Shown: positions 8,442 through 17,164, counted from the first letter of the stretch. The stretch is DNA of 59,706 nt from Actinomycetes bacterium (GCA_024225275.1 JAAEMS010000328.1:1-59706), one strand, 5' to 3'. Notes: generated from the sequence alone by a model not told the origin. A program made the numbers and translations.

Positions 8442-9638
8442 TCAATCGTTCTCGGGTGGGCTGGGAGGCTGGGGGAGATCCAGGGCATCGAGAGCCGCGG
8501 TGGCATTGTCGACCGACGGGCGCGCATTCTGGCCCCGCTGGTTGTCGGGGTCGTCGAGGTACCCAACCCCCTCGACCCAGCGGAGTTCGCCCGGCCCAGG
8601 CGACCACGAGGGCACCGCTGATTCGCCCCATCCGCCTGAGGGGGCCAGGGGATCGGGCTGGCTGGGGTACCGGGCCGGATCGGGGTAGCCGGCGGGGTGG
8701 GGCTGTAGCGGGGGGGCCGGAGTCGGTGCCCCCACCGCCGGATAGCTGCCGGTGGTGGCCATCTGGGGCTGGCGGATGTTGCTGCTGGTCTCAAACCGGC
8801 CGGCCGGCGCGGCCGCGGGCGCGGAGGGAGCCGCCGACCGGGACTGGAGGACCCGCCAGGTGAGCCCGCTGACCAGGGTGGCCACCGCGAACAGGCCCAG
8901 CACCATGGCCGGCTGGATGAGGGCACCGAAGAACACGTCGACGAGCCCGGCGACCAGTGCGGACGAACTGGGGATGATCTGCTCGGCCAACCACGGGATG
9001 CCGAATCCGACCCCGAACCAGAACCCTGAGGTGAAGACCGCCCAGGTTGACAGCCGGAGCAGAACCCGCGGCCGATCGGAGGTGACGAACAGGGCGGCCA
9101 GGGCGCCGGCGGACGCCAACCCCGCTCCGATGGCCACCAGTCGCCGGAGGGTGCGTCGGAAGCCCCCCAGGTTCAGGAGCCCGTTCTTGGGCATCGTGAC
9201 CTCGAGGTCGGGGCCCTCGGGGAGCTGGGTAGCCAGCTCGGGGTTGAGATTCACCAGCTCTTCGCGGGCCGCGTCCCACAGGGCCGAGCCGTTGATGGTG
9301 GCCGGGGCGTCGGCCTCGCCCAACACCTGACGGTGGGCACCCACCAGACCCTCCGAGACCAGAGCCTCGACCTCGGGATGGTCCAGGGCGCCGAACGCAG
9401 CGGCGGTCAGCAGGTCGCTGTCGACCGGGACGGCGTTGGGGATGACTTCGGCCATGGCGTTGGCCATGTTGTGGGCTATGGCCTCGCTGACCTGGTCGTT
9501 GTCGTAGAGCTGCTCGGCCAGCCGTACGGACCGGTCTGGATCGAGCACGGTCTTGAGGGCCACGAAGCCGGCCCATGCGAATGAGGCCACGAGCAGGGAC
9601 AGCCCCAACAGGAGGCCAGCGACGCCTCGTCGTGCCAT
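8442..9638 (-). CDS. Hypothetical membrane protein with extracytoplasmic domain and Pro-rich tail
   Basis: The 398-residue protein has an N-terminal membrane anchor (about 5-27, VAGLLLGLSLLVASFAWAGF) and an extracytoplasmic helical domain of about 130 residues. Three or four helices follow between about 165 and 265 (LVAIGAGLASAGALAALF, FWFGVGFGIPWLA, ALIQPAMVLGLFAVATL). A long disordered proline- and alanine-rich cytoplasmic tail ends in ALDLPQPPSPPEND. ATG 9638 has GAGAGGAG eight bases upstream. I do not recognise a named family. The N-terminal part, with its 'QVSEAIAHNMANAM' helix, resembles actinobacterial membrane proteins annotated only as hypothetical. The gene lies downstream of the helicase gene on the same strand with a 117 bp gap. 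Confidence 0.75.
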   Translation of the reverse strand: MARRGVAGLLLGLSLLVASFAWAGFVALKTVLDPDRSVRLAEQLYDNDQVSEAIAHNMANAMAEVIPNAVPVDSDLLTAAAFGALDHPEVEALVSEGLVGAHRQVLGEADAPATINGSALWDAAREELVNLNPELATQLPEGPDLEVTMPKNGLLNLGGFRRTLRRLVAIGAGLASAGALAALFVTSDRPRVLLRLSTWAVFTSGFWFGVGFGIPWLAEQIIPSSSALVAGLVDVFFGALIQPAMVLGLFAVATLVSGLTWRVLQSRSAAPSAPAAAPAGRFETSSNIRQPQMATTGSYPAVGAPTPAPPLQPHPAGYPDPARYPSQPDPLAPSGGWGESAVPSWSPGPGELRWVEGVGYLDDPDNQRGQNARPSVDNATAALDALDLPQPPSPPEND

Positions 9639-9755
9639 CGAACTCGCTCCTCTCGGGTGTCAAGTGGGGATGGTCGGACCAGCCCGCCGCCTCGGCAGCC
9701 CTTCATGGGAGCACGCCCGACCATCAGGATCAAGCCATCGGCCGCGGGTGGGGGT

Positions 9756-12263
9756 CTATCCGCGGCGGATCTCGTCGAGCTGGAGAACCGCCCGGCCCAC
9801 TTCGCGTGACGCGTCCCAGTCGACGCTGGCGTCGAGTCCCCACTCGTGGTGGCCCTCAGGGTCGTCGAGGATCTGGCGGGCCCGACCCTGGTCGCGGTCC
9901 CACACGAACAGGCTGGGACCACGGGCCTCGCCATCGATCCCGATGTGGTCGTACTCGTCGTCGTAGTGGGCCAGTGCATCACGCAGCCGTTCGCCGGTCC
10001 AGCGCTCGCCCTCGGTGTCTTGGACCTCGGCCAGCTCTCCGAAGGTGCGGTTGGACAGGGCGAGAACCCAGCGGAACAGCTCGTTGCGCACCATCACCCG
10101 GAAGGCTCGGGTGTTACGGGTGACGTCCTCGCGTTCGTCGTCGACCAGGTTTGGTTCGGCCAGTTCGGTGGTGGGGTCTGGGTTGCGGAGCCGTTCCCAC
10201 TCGTCGATGAGGCTCGAGTCGACTTGGCGGACGTTGACGCCCAGCCACTCGATGATGTCGTCGAGCTCGTCGGTCTTCGCCTTCTCGGGAACCGTTTGGA
10301 TCAGAGCCTTGTAGACGTCCGAGAGATAGCGCAGGAGCAAACCTTCGGACCGCTTGAGCCCATAGTGGTTGATGTACTCGCGGAACGTCATGGCCCGCTC
10401 GTACATGTCGCGCACCACCGACTTGGGCTGGATGTTGTCGGTTCCGACCCAGGGGTGATGGGCGGCGAAGGCATCGAACGCCCCGTAGATGAGGTCGCGG
10501 TTGGGTTTCGGCCATTCGAGCTTGTCGAGCTCTTCCATCCTCTGGTCGTACTCGACCCCTTCGGACTTCAGGCGGGTGATCGTCTCGGTCTTGAGTCTGT
10601 CGAGCTGGGCGAGCAGAACGACGAAGGGGTTCTCGACCACCGCCTCGACCAACGACAGGATGTCGAGGGCGTACTCGGGCTCGGCGGGCTCGAAGAGGTC
10701 GACGGCCTCGATCACGAACGGCGACAGAGGTTGGTTGAGCGAGAAGTCGATCTGGAGATCGAGGTCGATACGAACCGGCCGGCCCTGGTCGTCGGGTTCG
10801 GGGAGCTGCTCGACGACTTCGGCCTCGATGAGTGACCGGTAGATGTGAATGGCCCGACGGATGTGCTGACGTTGGCGACGGCGGGGCTCGTGATTGTTGG
10901 TCAGGAGGTGGCGGGTGGCCGCACATCCGTCGCCCGGCCGGTCGAGGAGGTTCAGCAGCATCGAGTGGCTGACACCGAAGCTCGAAGTCAGGGTCTCGGG
11001 GGTGCCTCCGGCCAGCTTGTCGAGGGTGTTCTCGTCCCAGTGGGAATAGCCCCGGTCCGGCGGCTTCTTCTTGACGAGCTTGCGCTTCTTCTTGGGGTCC
11101 TTGGCCGCCTTCTCCTCGGCCTGGAGGTTCTCGACCACATGCTCGGGAGCCTGGACCCAGACGGTGCCCTCGGTGTCGAACCCGGCCCTACCGGCCCGGC
11201 CGGCGATCTGCTGGAACTCGCGCACGCTCAGACCCCGGGTGGTGTGCCCGTCGTACTTGCACAGCTGGGTGAGCAGCACGGTTCGGATGGGGATGTTGAC
11301 GCCCACGCCGAGGGTGTCGGTGCCGGCGATGAGCTTGAGGTGGCCGGCCTGGGCCAGCTTCTCGACCAGGAGTCGGTATTTGGGCAGCAGGCCCGCGTGG
11401 TGAATACCGATGCCGTGCAGGACCCACCGGCGCAGGTCGCTGCCGATGGGGCTGTCGAACCGGAACCCACCCACCGCTTCCTTCACCGCTTCCTTCTCGT
11501 CCTTGGTGAGGATGTTGATGCTGGTGAAGCGTTGGGCTGCCTCGGCCGCGTTCCTCTGGGTGAAGTGCACCAGGTAGATCGGGGCCCGACCCCCTTCCAA
11601 CAGATCCTCGATGGAGGTATGGAGGGGGGTGCGGCGATACTCGTAGTCGAGCGGCACGGGGCGTTCAGCGGACTTCACCACTGCGACCGGACGCCCGGAG
11701 CGCTGCTCGAGGTCCGTGGCGAAGAAGCGGGTGTCGCCCAGGGTGGCCGACAAGAGCAGGAACTGGACGTCGGCAAGCTCGAGCAGGGGGACCTGCCACG
11801 CCCAACCCCGGTCGGGGTCGGCGTAGTAGTGGAACTCGTCCATGATCACCTGGTCGACGGGAGCTTCGCCACCCTGGCGTAGGGCGATGTTGGCCAGGAT
11901 TTCGGCGGTGCAACAGATGACCGGGGCATCGGGGTTCACCGAGGCGTCGCCGGTGATCATGCCCACCTGATCGGAGCCCAGGTCACGGCAGAGAGCGAAG
12001 AACTTCTCCGACACCAGGGCCTTGATGGGTGCGGTGTAGAAGGTCCGGCCCCCCCCATCGAGGGTGAGCCAGTGGGCGGCCAGAGCCACCAGCGACTTCC
12101 CCGACCCCGTGGGGGTGTTGAGGATGACGTGATTGCCGGCTGCGGTCTCGAGAATGGCCTCTTCCTGGGCCGGGTAGAGCTCGATGCCCTGCTCGTCGAC
12201 CCATGCGAGGAACTGGTCGAGCGCTGCTTCGGGGTCGTTGGGCAGTAGGCGGAGATCGGTCAT
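9756..12263 (-). CDS. Ski2-like DExH-box RNA helicase with DUF3516-type C-terminus
   Basis: The 835-residue superfamily 2 helicase has Walker A TPTGSGKS (50-57), TAPIKALVSEKF (motif Ia), the DExH box MDEFHYY (DEFH at 142-145), LLLSATLGD (motif III), GTDTLGVGVNIP (motif V) and QIAGRAGRAGFD (motif VI). A basic linker (DPKKKRKLVKKK) and a long helical C-terminus of the type found in actinobacterial DUF3516 helicases follow. It would unwind structured RNA using ATP, presumably in RNA turnover or ribosome biogenesis. ATG 12263 lies 8 nt after a TAGAGT -10 element and has no Shine-Dalgarno, which suggests a leaderless message. The gene is divergent from ppx across an inverted repeat. Confidence 0.88.
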   Translation of the reverse strand: MTDLRLLPNDPEAALDQFLAWVDEQGIELYPAQEEAILETAAGNHVILNTPTGSGKSLVALAAHWLTLDGGGRTFYTAPIKALVSEKFFALCRDLGSDQVGMITGDASVNPDAPVICCTAEILANIALRQGGEAPVDQVIMDEFHYYADPDRGWAWQVPLLELADVQFLLLSATLGDTRFFATDLEQRSGRPVAVVKSAERPVPLDYEYRRTPLHTSIEDLLEGGRAPIYLVHFTQRNAAEAAQRFTSINILTKDEKEAVKEAVGGFRFDSPIGSDLRRWVLHGIGIHHAGLLPKYRLLVEKLAQAGHLKLIAGTDTLGVGVNIPIRTVLLTQLCKYDGHTTRGLSVREFQQIAGRAGRAGFDTEGTVWVQAPEHVVENLQAEEKAAKDPKKKRKLVKKKPPDRGYSHWDENTLDKLAGGTPETLTSSFGVSHSMLLNLLDRPGDGCAATRHLLTNNHEPRRRQRQHIRRAIHIYRSLIEAEVVEQLPEPDDQGRPVRIDLDLQIDFSLNQPLSPFVIEAVDLFEPAEPEYALDILSLVEAVVENPFVVLLAQLDRLKTETITRLKSEGVEYDQRMEELDKLEWPKPNRDLIYGAFDAFAAHHPWVGTDNIQPKSVVRDMYERAMTFREYINHYGLKRSEGLLLRYLSDVYKALIQTVPEKAKTDELDDIIEWLGVNVRQVDSSLIDEWERLRNPDPTTELAEPNLVDDEREDVTRNTRAFRVMVRNELFRWVLALSNRTFGELAEVQDTEGERWTGERLRDALAHYDDEYDHIGIDGEARGPSLFVWDRDQGRARQILDDPEGHHEWGLDASVDWDASREVGRAVLQLDEIRRG

Positions 12264-12270
12264 CGGTCCT

Positions 12271-12320
12271 GACTCTACGGGCTGGGTTTCGCGGTGCTGT
12301 CCCCGCCAGCCCGTAGAGTC
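12271..12320. promoter_or_regulatory. Perfect 15-bp inverted repeat forming the divergent helicase/ppx promoters
   Basis: The arms at 12271-12285 (GACTCTACGGGCTGG) and 12306-12320 are perfect reverse complements separated by 20 bp. Each arm contains TAGAGT reading outward, placed 6 nt before GTG 12325 of ppx and 8 nt before ATG 12263 of the helicase. The repeat is therefore both a mirrored pair of -10 boxes and a candidate operator or cruciform. Coordinated control of the two genes is inference. Confidence 0.55.
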
Positions 12321-12324
12321 GACC

Positions 12325-13893
12325 GTGATGACTGGGCAGGGCCGGCCGAGCGGCGACGTACACGCGGCCATCGACCTGGGTACCAACTCGGTCCATCTGG
12401 TGGTGGCCCGTGCCGGTCACAGCGGACGGTTCGAGGTCTTGACCAACGAGAAGGAGATGGTTCGTCTCGGCCACGGGGCCAGCGACATGAAGTATCTCGA
12501 ACCGGTCGCCATGGAGCGGGGAATTGCCGCCCTCCGCCGTCAACGCGAGGTTGCTGAGGCCTTCGGAGCGGACATCTCCGCCGTCGCCACCAGTGCGGTC
12601 CGCGAAGCCGAGAACCGTGACGAGTTCCTGCGCCGGGCCCGTGACGAGGCCGGCGTAGACATCGAGGTCATCTCGGGAGCCGAAGAGGCCCGGCTCATCC
12701 ACCTCGGAGTGCTTCAGAATCTCCCGGTGTTCGACCGCCGCATCCTGGTGATCGACATCGGCGGTGGCAGCACCGAGCTGGTTGTCGGTCAGGGCCGCGA
12801 GATCCTGGGCCTGCGTAGCCTCAAGCTGGGCTCGATCCGTCTCACCGACAGGTTCTTTCCCGACGGCAAGGTCAGCGCCGACGCCCTCGACGAGTGCCGC
12901 AGCTATGTGGCCGCGTTCCTCGCCCCGACGGTTCGCGAGCTGGTGGGGCATCAACCGGTCGAGGTGGTGGCGAGCTCGGGAACCGCTGAGTCGGTGGCCG
13001 CCCTCATCGCCGAGGCCAACGGCTCCGGCCACCTTTCCCGCTTCAGTGTCGAAGACCTCGACGACATCGTGGGCACTCTGGCCGAGGCCCGCTCGGTCAA
13101 GGCCCGTCGCCGTATCCCGGGTATGGATCCCCGGCGGGCCGACATCATCGTGGCCGGTGCCGTGGTTCTCTGGCAGGTGGTGCGGGCTTTCGGCCTCGGT
13201 GACGTGCGGATTTCCGAGTACGCCCTGAGGGAGGGGGTGCTGCTCGATCGGTGGGCTGAACGTGACCCGTCGAGCCTCCATCATCTCACTGATGTCCGCC
13301 GGTCCTCGGTCCTACATCTGGCCCGCAACCTCGATCCTGAGTTCGATCACGCCACCACCGTGGCCGACCTCGCCCTCGAGCTCTACGACGGCTCAGCCAC
13401 AGTCCATCAGCTACCGGCCGGCTCGCGCGAGTTGCTCGAAGCCGCCGCGTTTCTGGCCAACGTGGGCTCGTTCATTTCTCACAGCGGCCATCACAAGCAC
13501 TCGTACTATGTGATTCGAAACGCCGAGAGCTTGGCCGGGTTCAGCGAACACGAACGCGAGCTGATCGCCTTGGTGGCCCGCTACCACCGCAAGTCGGCCC
13601 CCAAGCTGAAGCACCGCGAGTTCGCTGCCCTGGGGCCCGCTGACCGGCAGCTGGTTCGATCCCTGGCGGGTATCCTGCGCCTGGCCATCGGGCTCGATCG
13701 TCGCCATGCGGGAAGCGTGGCCGATCTCTGGGCGGTGCCCGTCACCCAGAAGAAGATGGTGCTGACGGTGGTCCCGGCCGCCGGCGCCGACCTCTCCCTC
13801 GAGTTGTACGCCGCCGGCGAACGGGCCGCCCTGTTCGAAGAGGTCTTCGGGATGCGTGTCGACTTCGAGGTGGCTGAGCCGGCAACCGCTTGA
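12325..13893 (+). CDS. Ppx/GppA family exopolyphosphatase / guanosine pentaphosphate phosphohydrolase with HD-like C-terminus
   Basis: The ASKHA-fold N-terminal half contains AAIDLGTNSVHLVVAR (phosphate loop 1), VATSAVREAENRDEF, SGAEEARL and IDIGGGSTELVVGQG (phosphate loop 2). The C-terminal half, from about residue 310, is an HD-domain-like helical region (LLEAAAFLANVGSFISHSGH, HHKHSYYVI, RYHRKSAPK). This is the long Ppx/GppA form, hydrolysing polyphosphate or pppGpp in the cytoplasm. GTG 12325 lies exactly 6 nt after TAGAGT, consistent with a leaderless start. ATG 12328 is the alternative and would give a 521-residue product. Which substrate dominates cannot be told. Confidence 0.88.
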   Translation: MMTGQGRPSGDVHAAIDLGTNSVHLVVARAGHSGRFEVLTNEKEMVRLGHGASDMKYLEPVAMERGIAALRRQREVAEAFGADISAVATSAVREAENRDEFLRRARDEAGVDIEVISGAEEARLIHLGVLQNLPVFDRRILVIDIGGGSTELVVGQGREILGLRSLKLGSIRLTDRFFPDGKVSADALDECRSYVAAFLAPTVRELVGHQPVEVVASSGTAESVAALIAEANGSGHLSRFSVEDLDDIVGTLAEARSVKARRRIPGMDPRRADIIVAGAVVLWQVVRAFGLGDVRISEYALREGVLLDRWAERDPSSLHHLTDVRRSSVLHLARNLDPEFDHATTVADLALELYDGSATVHQLPAGSRELLEAAAFLANVGSFISHSGHHKHSYYVIRNAESLAGFSEHERELIALVARYHRKSAPKLKHREFAALGPADRQLVRSLAGILRLAIGLDRRHAGSVADLWAVPVTQKKMVLTVVPAAGADLSLELYAAGERAALFEEVFGMRVDFEVAEPATA

Positions 13894-13904
13894 TCACGGG
13901 AGTC

Positions 13905-13918
13905 TCCTGTCGACAGGA
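13905..13918. repeat. 14-bp perfect palindrome before the zinc-ribbon gene
   Basis: TCCTGTCGACAGGA reads the same on both strands and lies between the ppx stop and the ATG at 13934. It could be an operator, or the stem of a very small hairpin in the ppx-to-zinc-ribbon transcript. No known regulator motif was matched. Confidence 0.3.
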
Positions 13919-13933
13919 ACGCCAGAGATCATC

Positions 13934-14779
13934 ATGGAACGCTGCCCACTCTGTACCGCTATCCTTCCCGACGAAGCCGAGCGATGTAACGCGTGCGGCA
14001 AGAAGCTACCGAAGTCCAAGTCCCACAAGCGTAACTTCGGCCTGTTCGCCAAGAAGCCGGGCGAAGGCGAAGAGACCCTCGAAGGGGTGGACCCGACCGA
14101 GGAAGAGTCGAGCCTGCCCTTCGACCATGCGGCCCTATTCGCCGACGAGTCGGGCCTGGATGGGGAGGACGATGCACCGTCCGCTCCGGTGGCTTCGACC
14201 CCGGCACCCGAACCCGACTCCTTCGATCACACCGCCCTGTTCGCCGACCCCACGAACAGCCTGACCGCCCCCCCACCAACCCCCGACCCGCCGCCAGCAG
14301 AGCCAACACCCACCGCGGACACGTTCGCAGCCGAGGTCGAGGCCTTTGCGGCCGGCTCATTCTCGACCGACTTCTCCACCGGCTCGTTCTCCGGCGACTC
14401 GCTCCCGGCCGACTCGGCCGGCGCCTTGTCGCCCGACGCCTTCGCCGCCGACTCGTTCTCCACCGATTTCTTGTCGGTTTCCGCAGTGGTGTCGTCCGCT
14501 GAGCTGGTCGAGCCGGTCGAGCCGGTCGAGCCCGAGACCTTCTTGGTCCAGTCCTACGCGGTCGAACCCTTCGACCCCGACGCCCTGTTCGCCGATGCCG
14601 AACCGGCCTCCAGTCCGGAACCGGCTGCGAGCCCTGAAGAGCTGGCGCCGCCCCTTCTGGCGGCCCACGACGAGCCGCCCCCGCCCCCTCCCACGCCTGT
14701 GCCCCCGACAACTGTTGACAGCGTCGCTGACGACGATCTGTTCGCCGCTCTTGCCGAGGCCTTCTTCCCTGAGGACTGA
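13934..14779 (+). CDS. Zinc-ribbon protein with repeated F-D-x-x-A-L-F-A-D motifs in a disordered tail
   Basis: The 281-residue protein opens with a four-cysteine zinc ribbon (CPLC at 4-7 and CNAC at 18-21), then a basic patch (KKLPKSKSHKR), then about 240 residues of low-complexity, acidic, proline/serine-rich sequence. Embedded in the tail are near-identical short motifs: FDHAALFAD (63-71), FDHTALFAD (97-105), FDPDALFAD (213-221) and a related DDDLFAALAEAFF at the C-terminus (267-279). No signal peptide or membrane segment is present. The spaced hydrophobic motifs look like docking peptides for a partner protein. I do not recognise the family. The gene lies 41 bp after ppx on the same strand and is probably co-transcribed with it. 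Confidence 0.75.
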   Translation: MERCPLCTAILPDEAERCNACGKKLPKSKSHKRNFGLFAKKPGEGEETLEGVDPTEEESSLPFDHAALFADESGLDGEDDAPSAPVASTPAPEPDSFDHTALFADPTNSLTAPPPTPDPPPAEPTPTADTFAAEVEAFAAGSFSTDFSTGSFSGDSLPADSAGALSPDAFAADSFSTDFLSVSAVVSSAELVEPVEPVEPETFLVQSYAVEPFDPDALFADAEPASSPEPAASPEELAPPLLAAHDEPPPPPPTPVPPTTVDSVADDDLFAALAEAFFPED

Positions 14780-14814
14780 TAGCCCAACCGGGCCGGGCGA
14801 TAGCATGCCGGCCC

Positions 14815-14868
14815 ATGTCGTCGCCCCCGCCTGAGCACGCCGGTGCGCCTCGAATGAGTCGCCCGTGA
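14815..14868 (+). CDS. Possible 17-codon leader peptide overlapping the TauE/SafE start
   Basis: ATG 14815 opens a short frame (MSSPPPEHAGAPRMSRP) whose TGA overlaps the GTG start of the permease gene as GTGA. A TAGCAT element ends 8 nt before the ATG, so the ATG could be the 5' end of a leaderless message. Translation of the mini-frame could then feed ribosomes to the permease, which has no clear Shine-Dalgarno of its own. Translation is inferred, not shown. Confidence 0.35.
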   Translation: MSSPPPEHAGAPRMSRP

Positions 14869-15602
14869 GCCTCCTCGAGGCCGTTGTCCTCCTACTCGGA
14901 GGAGCCGCGGCGGGAGTCATCAACTCGATGGCCGGAGGGGGCTCGCTGATCACGGTGCCCCTTCTCGACATCGTCGGCGTGACCGGTCTCGATGCCAACG
15001 GCACCAACCGGGTAGCCGTCCTGGCCCAGAACGTGTCCTCCTCGACGACCTACCGCAAGCAGGGGGTGGGCGGCCTCCGCGAGGCGGTGCCCGTTGTGCT
15101 CCCTGTCGTCGCCGGCTCCCTGGTGGGCGCCATCCTCGTGTCCCAGCTCGCTGACGACAGCTTCCGGCGCCTCTTCGGTGTGCTCATGGTGCCCTTGCTG
15201 ATCGTCGCCTTGATCAAGCGACCCCAGACCGATGACGATGCCCAACCCTGGTCCCCGTTGGTGTCGGGGTCGATCTTCTTCGCCATCGGGATCTATGGCG
15301 GAGCCATCCAGGCTGGGGTCGGGCTGGTGCTGCTCATGGCCATCAACCGCTCGGGCATCGACCTGCTGAAAGCCAACGCCATCAAGACGGTGGTCATCCT
15401 GGCCCTCACCCTGGTGGCGGTGCCGGTGTTCATTCTGGACGGTCAGGTCCGGTGGTTCCCGGCCCTCGTGCTCGCCATCGGAACCTCGGCCGGTGGTTGG
15501 CTCGGAGCCCGGATCGCGGTCAAGGGCGGTGAACGGGTGATCAAGCCGGTGCTCGTGGTGGCCGTCATTGCCCTGGCCGGACGCATGATTGGCCTCTACT
15601 GA
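14865..15602 (+). CDS. TauE/SafE (TSUP) family membrane permease
   Basis: The 245-residue protein has about eight hydrophobic helices and the TSUP pattern: GVINSMAGGGSLITVPLL at the N-terminus, TYRKQGVG in the loop, and a second-half repeat beginning GIYGGAIQAGVGLVLLM, with KANAIKTVVILALTLVAV following. TSUP proteins move sulfur-containing or organic anions (sulfite, sulfoacetate, taurine-derived compounds and others) across the cytoplasmic membrane. The substrate here is unknown. GTG 14865 is the only reasonable start. It overlaps a possible leader peptide and lies 85 bp after the zinc-ribbon gene. Confidence 0.85.
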   Translation: MSLLEAVVLLLGGAAAGVINSMAGGGSLITVPLLDIVGVTGLDANGTNRVAVLAQNVSSSTTYRKQGVGGLREAVPVVLPVVAGSLVGAILVSQLADDSFRRLFGVLMVPLLIVALIKRPQTDDDAQPWSPLVSGSIFFAIGIYGGAIQAGVGLVLLMAINRSGIDLLKANAIKTVVILALTLVAVPVFILDGQVRWFPALVLAIGTSAGGWLGARIAVKGGERVIKPVLVVAVIALAGRMIGLY

Positions 15603-15654
15603 GCTGTCCTCGTCTCGCGGCTGGCCGCCGCGGGTTCCCTCCCCGGGGGTGGTG

Positions 15655-16647
15655 CTAGTCGAGGTCTTGGAGCTCCCAGAAAGGGTGCCCGGCCCGATTG
15701 GTGGGTTCGGTCAGGATGTGAGCGCCCTCGTCGGTGACCTGGACGGTGTGCTCGAACTGGGCGGTGCGCAGCCCGTCGGCGGTGACCGCGGTCCAGCCGT
15801 CGTCCCAAAGGGCAGCCCGGGGTGAACCAAGGGTGATCATGGGCTCGATGGTGAACGTCATGCCCCTCTCCATCAGCGTGGTCAGTCCCGGGTGGTAGTA
15901 ATGGGCGATCTGGAGGTCGGTGTGGAACTGCTCGCCGATTCCGTGACCCACGAAATCGCGTACCACGCCCAGGCCGTGGGCCATGGCGTGCTCCTCGATG
16001 GCCCGCCCGATCTCCGATATCGGCTGGCCGGGAATGACAACACCGATGCCGGCCAGCAGGCAGTTGCGGGTCTCGACGGTCAGCCGGTGTGACGCGGGGT
16101 CGACCTCACCGGCGTAGAAAGTGGCACTGGTGTCACCGTGCACGCCCTCGCGCCAGACGGTGATGTCGATATTGATGATGTCGCCCTCGTCGAGGAGCCG
16201 GTCATCGGGGATGCCGTGGCAGATGACCTCGTTGACCGACGTGCACACCGACTTCGGATACGGGGTTTCGGGGCCGCCGTACATCAGGGGGCTGGGGTAG
16301 GAGCCGTTGTCGATGGCCATCTGGTGGACGAGCTCATCGATGTCGTCGGTGGTGACTCCGGGCTTCACGGCCGAACCGGCGGCAATCAGGATGTCGGCGG
16401 CCAGTTGTCCGGTACGTTCCATACGTTCGAGGACGTCGGCGCTCTTCACCCGGTTCTCGGGCCGGCGGATGACGGCTCTGCCATCGGCGTAGGACGGGCT
16501 GGGAATGCTGTGGGGCACACTGCGGAGGTTGCTGATGAGGCCGGGTCGGACGCGGTTGTCCTCGATGCGGTGGCATCGTTTCAGCTTCTGGCCGCTGCCA
16601 CACCAACACGGGTCGTTCGGCTTCAGCTTGGTGCTTCGGTTCCTCAC
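15655..16647 (-). CDS. map: Type I methionine aminopeptidase with N-terminal SEC-C zinc motif
   Basis: The 330-residue enzyme removes initiator methionine from nascent proteins. Residues 14-26 form a SEC-C motif (CWCGSGQKLKRCH), as in actinobacterial and plastid MetAP1c-type enzymes and SecA. The pita-bread domain carries the dimetal ligands: VICHGIPDD, INIDITVW, GDTSATF, VGHGIGEQFH, TIEPMI and QFEHTVQV. GTG 16647 is preceded by AGGAGGAG at a 9 nt spacing, which fixes the start even though the frame stays open further upstream. The convergent TauE/SafE gene ends 52 bp away. Confidence 0.93.
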   Translation of the reverse strand: MRNRSTKLKPNDPCWCGSGQKLKRCHRIEDNRVRPGLISNLRSVPHSIPSPSYADGRAVIRRPENRVKSADVLERMERTGQLAADILIAAGSAVKPGVTTDDIDELVHQMAIDNGSYPSPLMYGGPETPYPKSVCTSVNEVICHGIPDDRLLDEGDIINIDITVWREGVHGDTSATFYAGEVDPASHRLTVETRNCLLAGIGVVIPGQPISEIGRAIEEHAMAHGLGVVRDFVGHGIGEQFHTDLQIAHYYHPGLTTLMERGMTFTIEPMITLGSPRAALWDDGWTAVTADGLRTAQFEHTVQVTDEGAHILTEPTNRAGHPFWELQDLD

Positions 16648-16772
16648 GGGCTCCAACTCCTCCTGCGAACTGTCCAGGCTACTGGCGGTGAGCCGAGGCT
16701 CGGTGGGTCGAGCCCGGTCCAGTCGGCACAGATCGTGAGCGGGCATCGGTTCGGTGGCTACGCTGACCGACC

Positions 16773-17162
16773 ATGTCGCTACGCGTGCTGGTTGCCAAGG
16801 TGGGTCTCGACGGTCACGACCGGGGAGTGAAGGTGGTGGCGCGCATCCTTCGGGACGCCGGCATGGAAGTCGTGTACACCGGGCTGCGTCAGACCCCCGA
16901 GATGGTGGCCGCTGCCGCCATCGACGAGGACGTCGACGTGGTGGGCCTGTCCATGCTGTCGGGTGGCCACATGGCCCTCGCCCCCCGGGTGGTCGAGTTG
17001 CTCCGGGCCGAGGGTTCGGACATCCCCGTTGTGGTGGGCGGCATCATCCCCGAGCAGGACATCGAGAAGCTCACCGGCGCCGGCGTTGCCCGTGTTCTCC
17101 ACCCCGGTGCTTCGGCCGACGACGTAGCCGGGTCAGTCCGCTCGGCCGCCGAGGACGCCTGA
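16773..17162 (+). CDS. Cobalamin-binding small subunit of acyl-CoA mutase (IcmB/McmA2 type)
   Basis: This 129-residue stand-alone B12-binding domain carries the base-off motif DGHDRG (the His is the lower Co ligand), [10 protein letters not shown] and [11 protein letters not shown]. In methylmalonyl-CoA mutase this domain is fused to the C-terminus of the large subunit. Here it is separate, as in isobutyryl-CoA mutase IcmB (about 130-150 residues). The probable partner is the large subunit at 19810-21447, about 2.6 kb away on the opposite strand. A TACGCT element lies 8 nt before ATG 16773, suggesting a leaderless start. Confidence 0.9.
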   Translation: MSLRVLVAKVGLDGHDRGVKVVARILRDAGMEVVYTGLRQTPEMVAAAAIDEDVDVVGLSMLSGGHMALAPRVVELLRAEGSDIPVVVGGIIPEQDIEKLTGAGVARVLHPGASADDVAGSVRSAAEDA

Positions 17163-17164
17163 GA

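Noticed and set aside
15603..15654. Terminator between the TauE/SafE gene and the methionine aminopeptidase
   Set aside because: A CGCGGC/GCCGCG stem is present but without a T-run. It is not strong enough to call.
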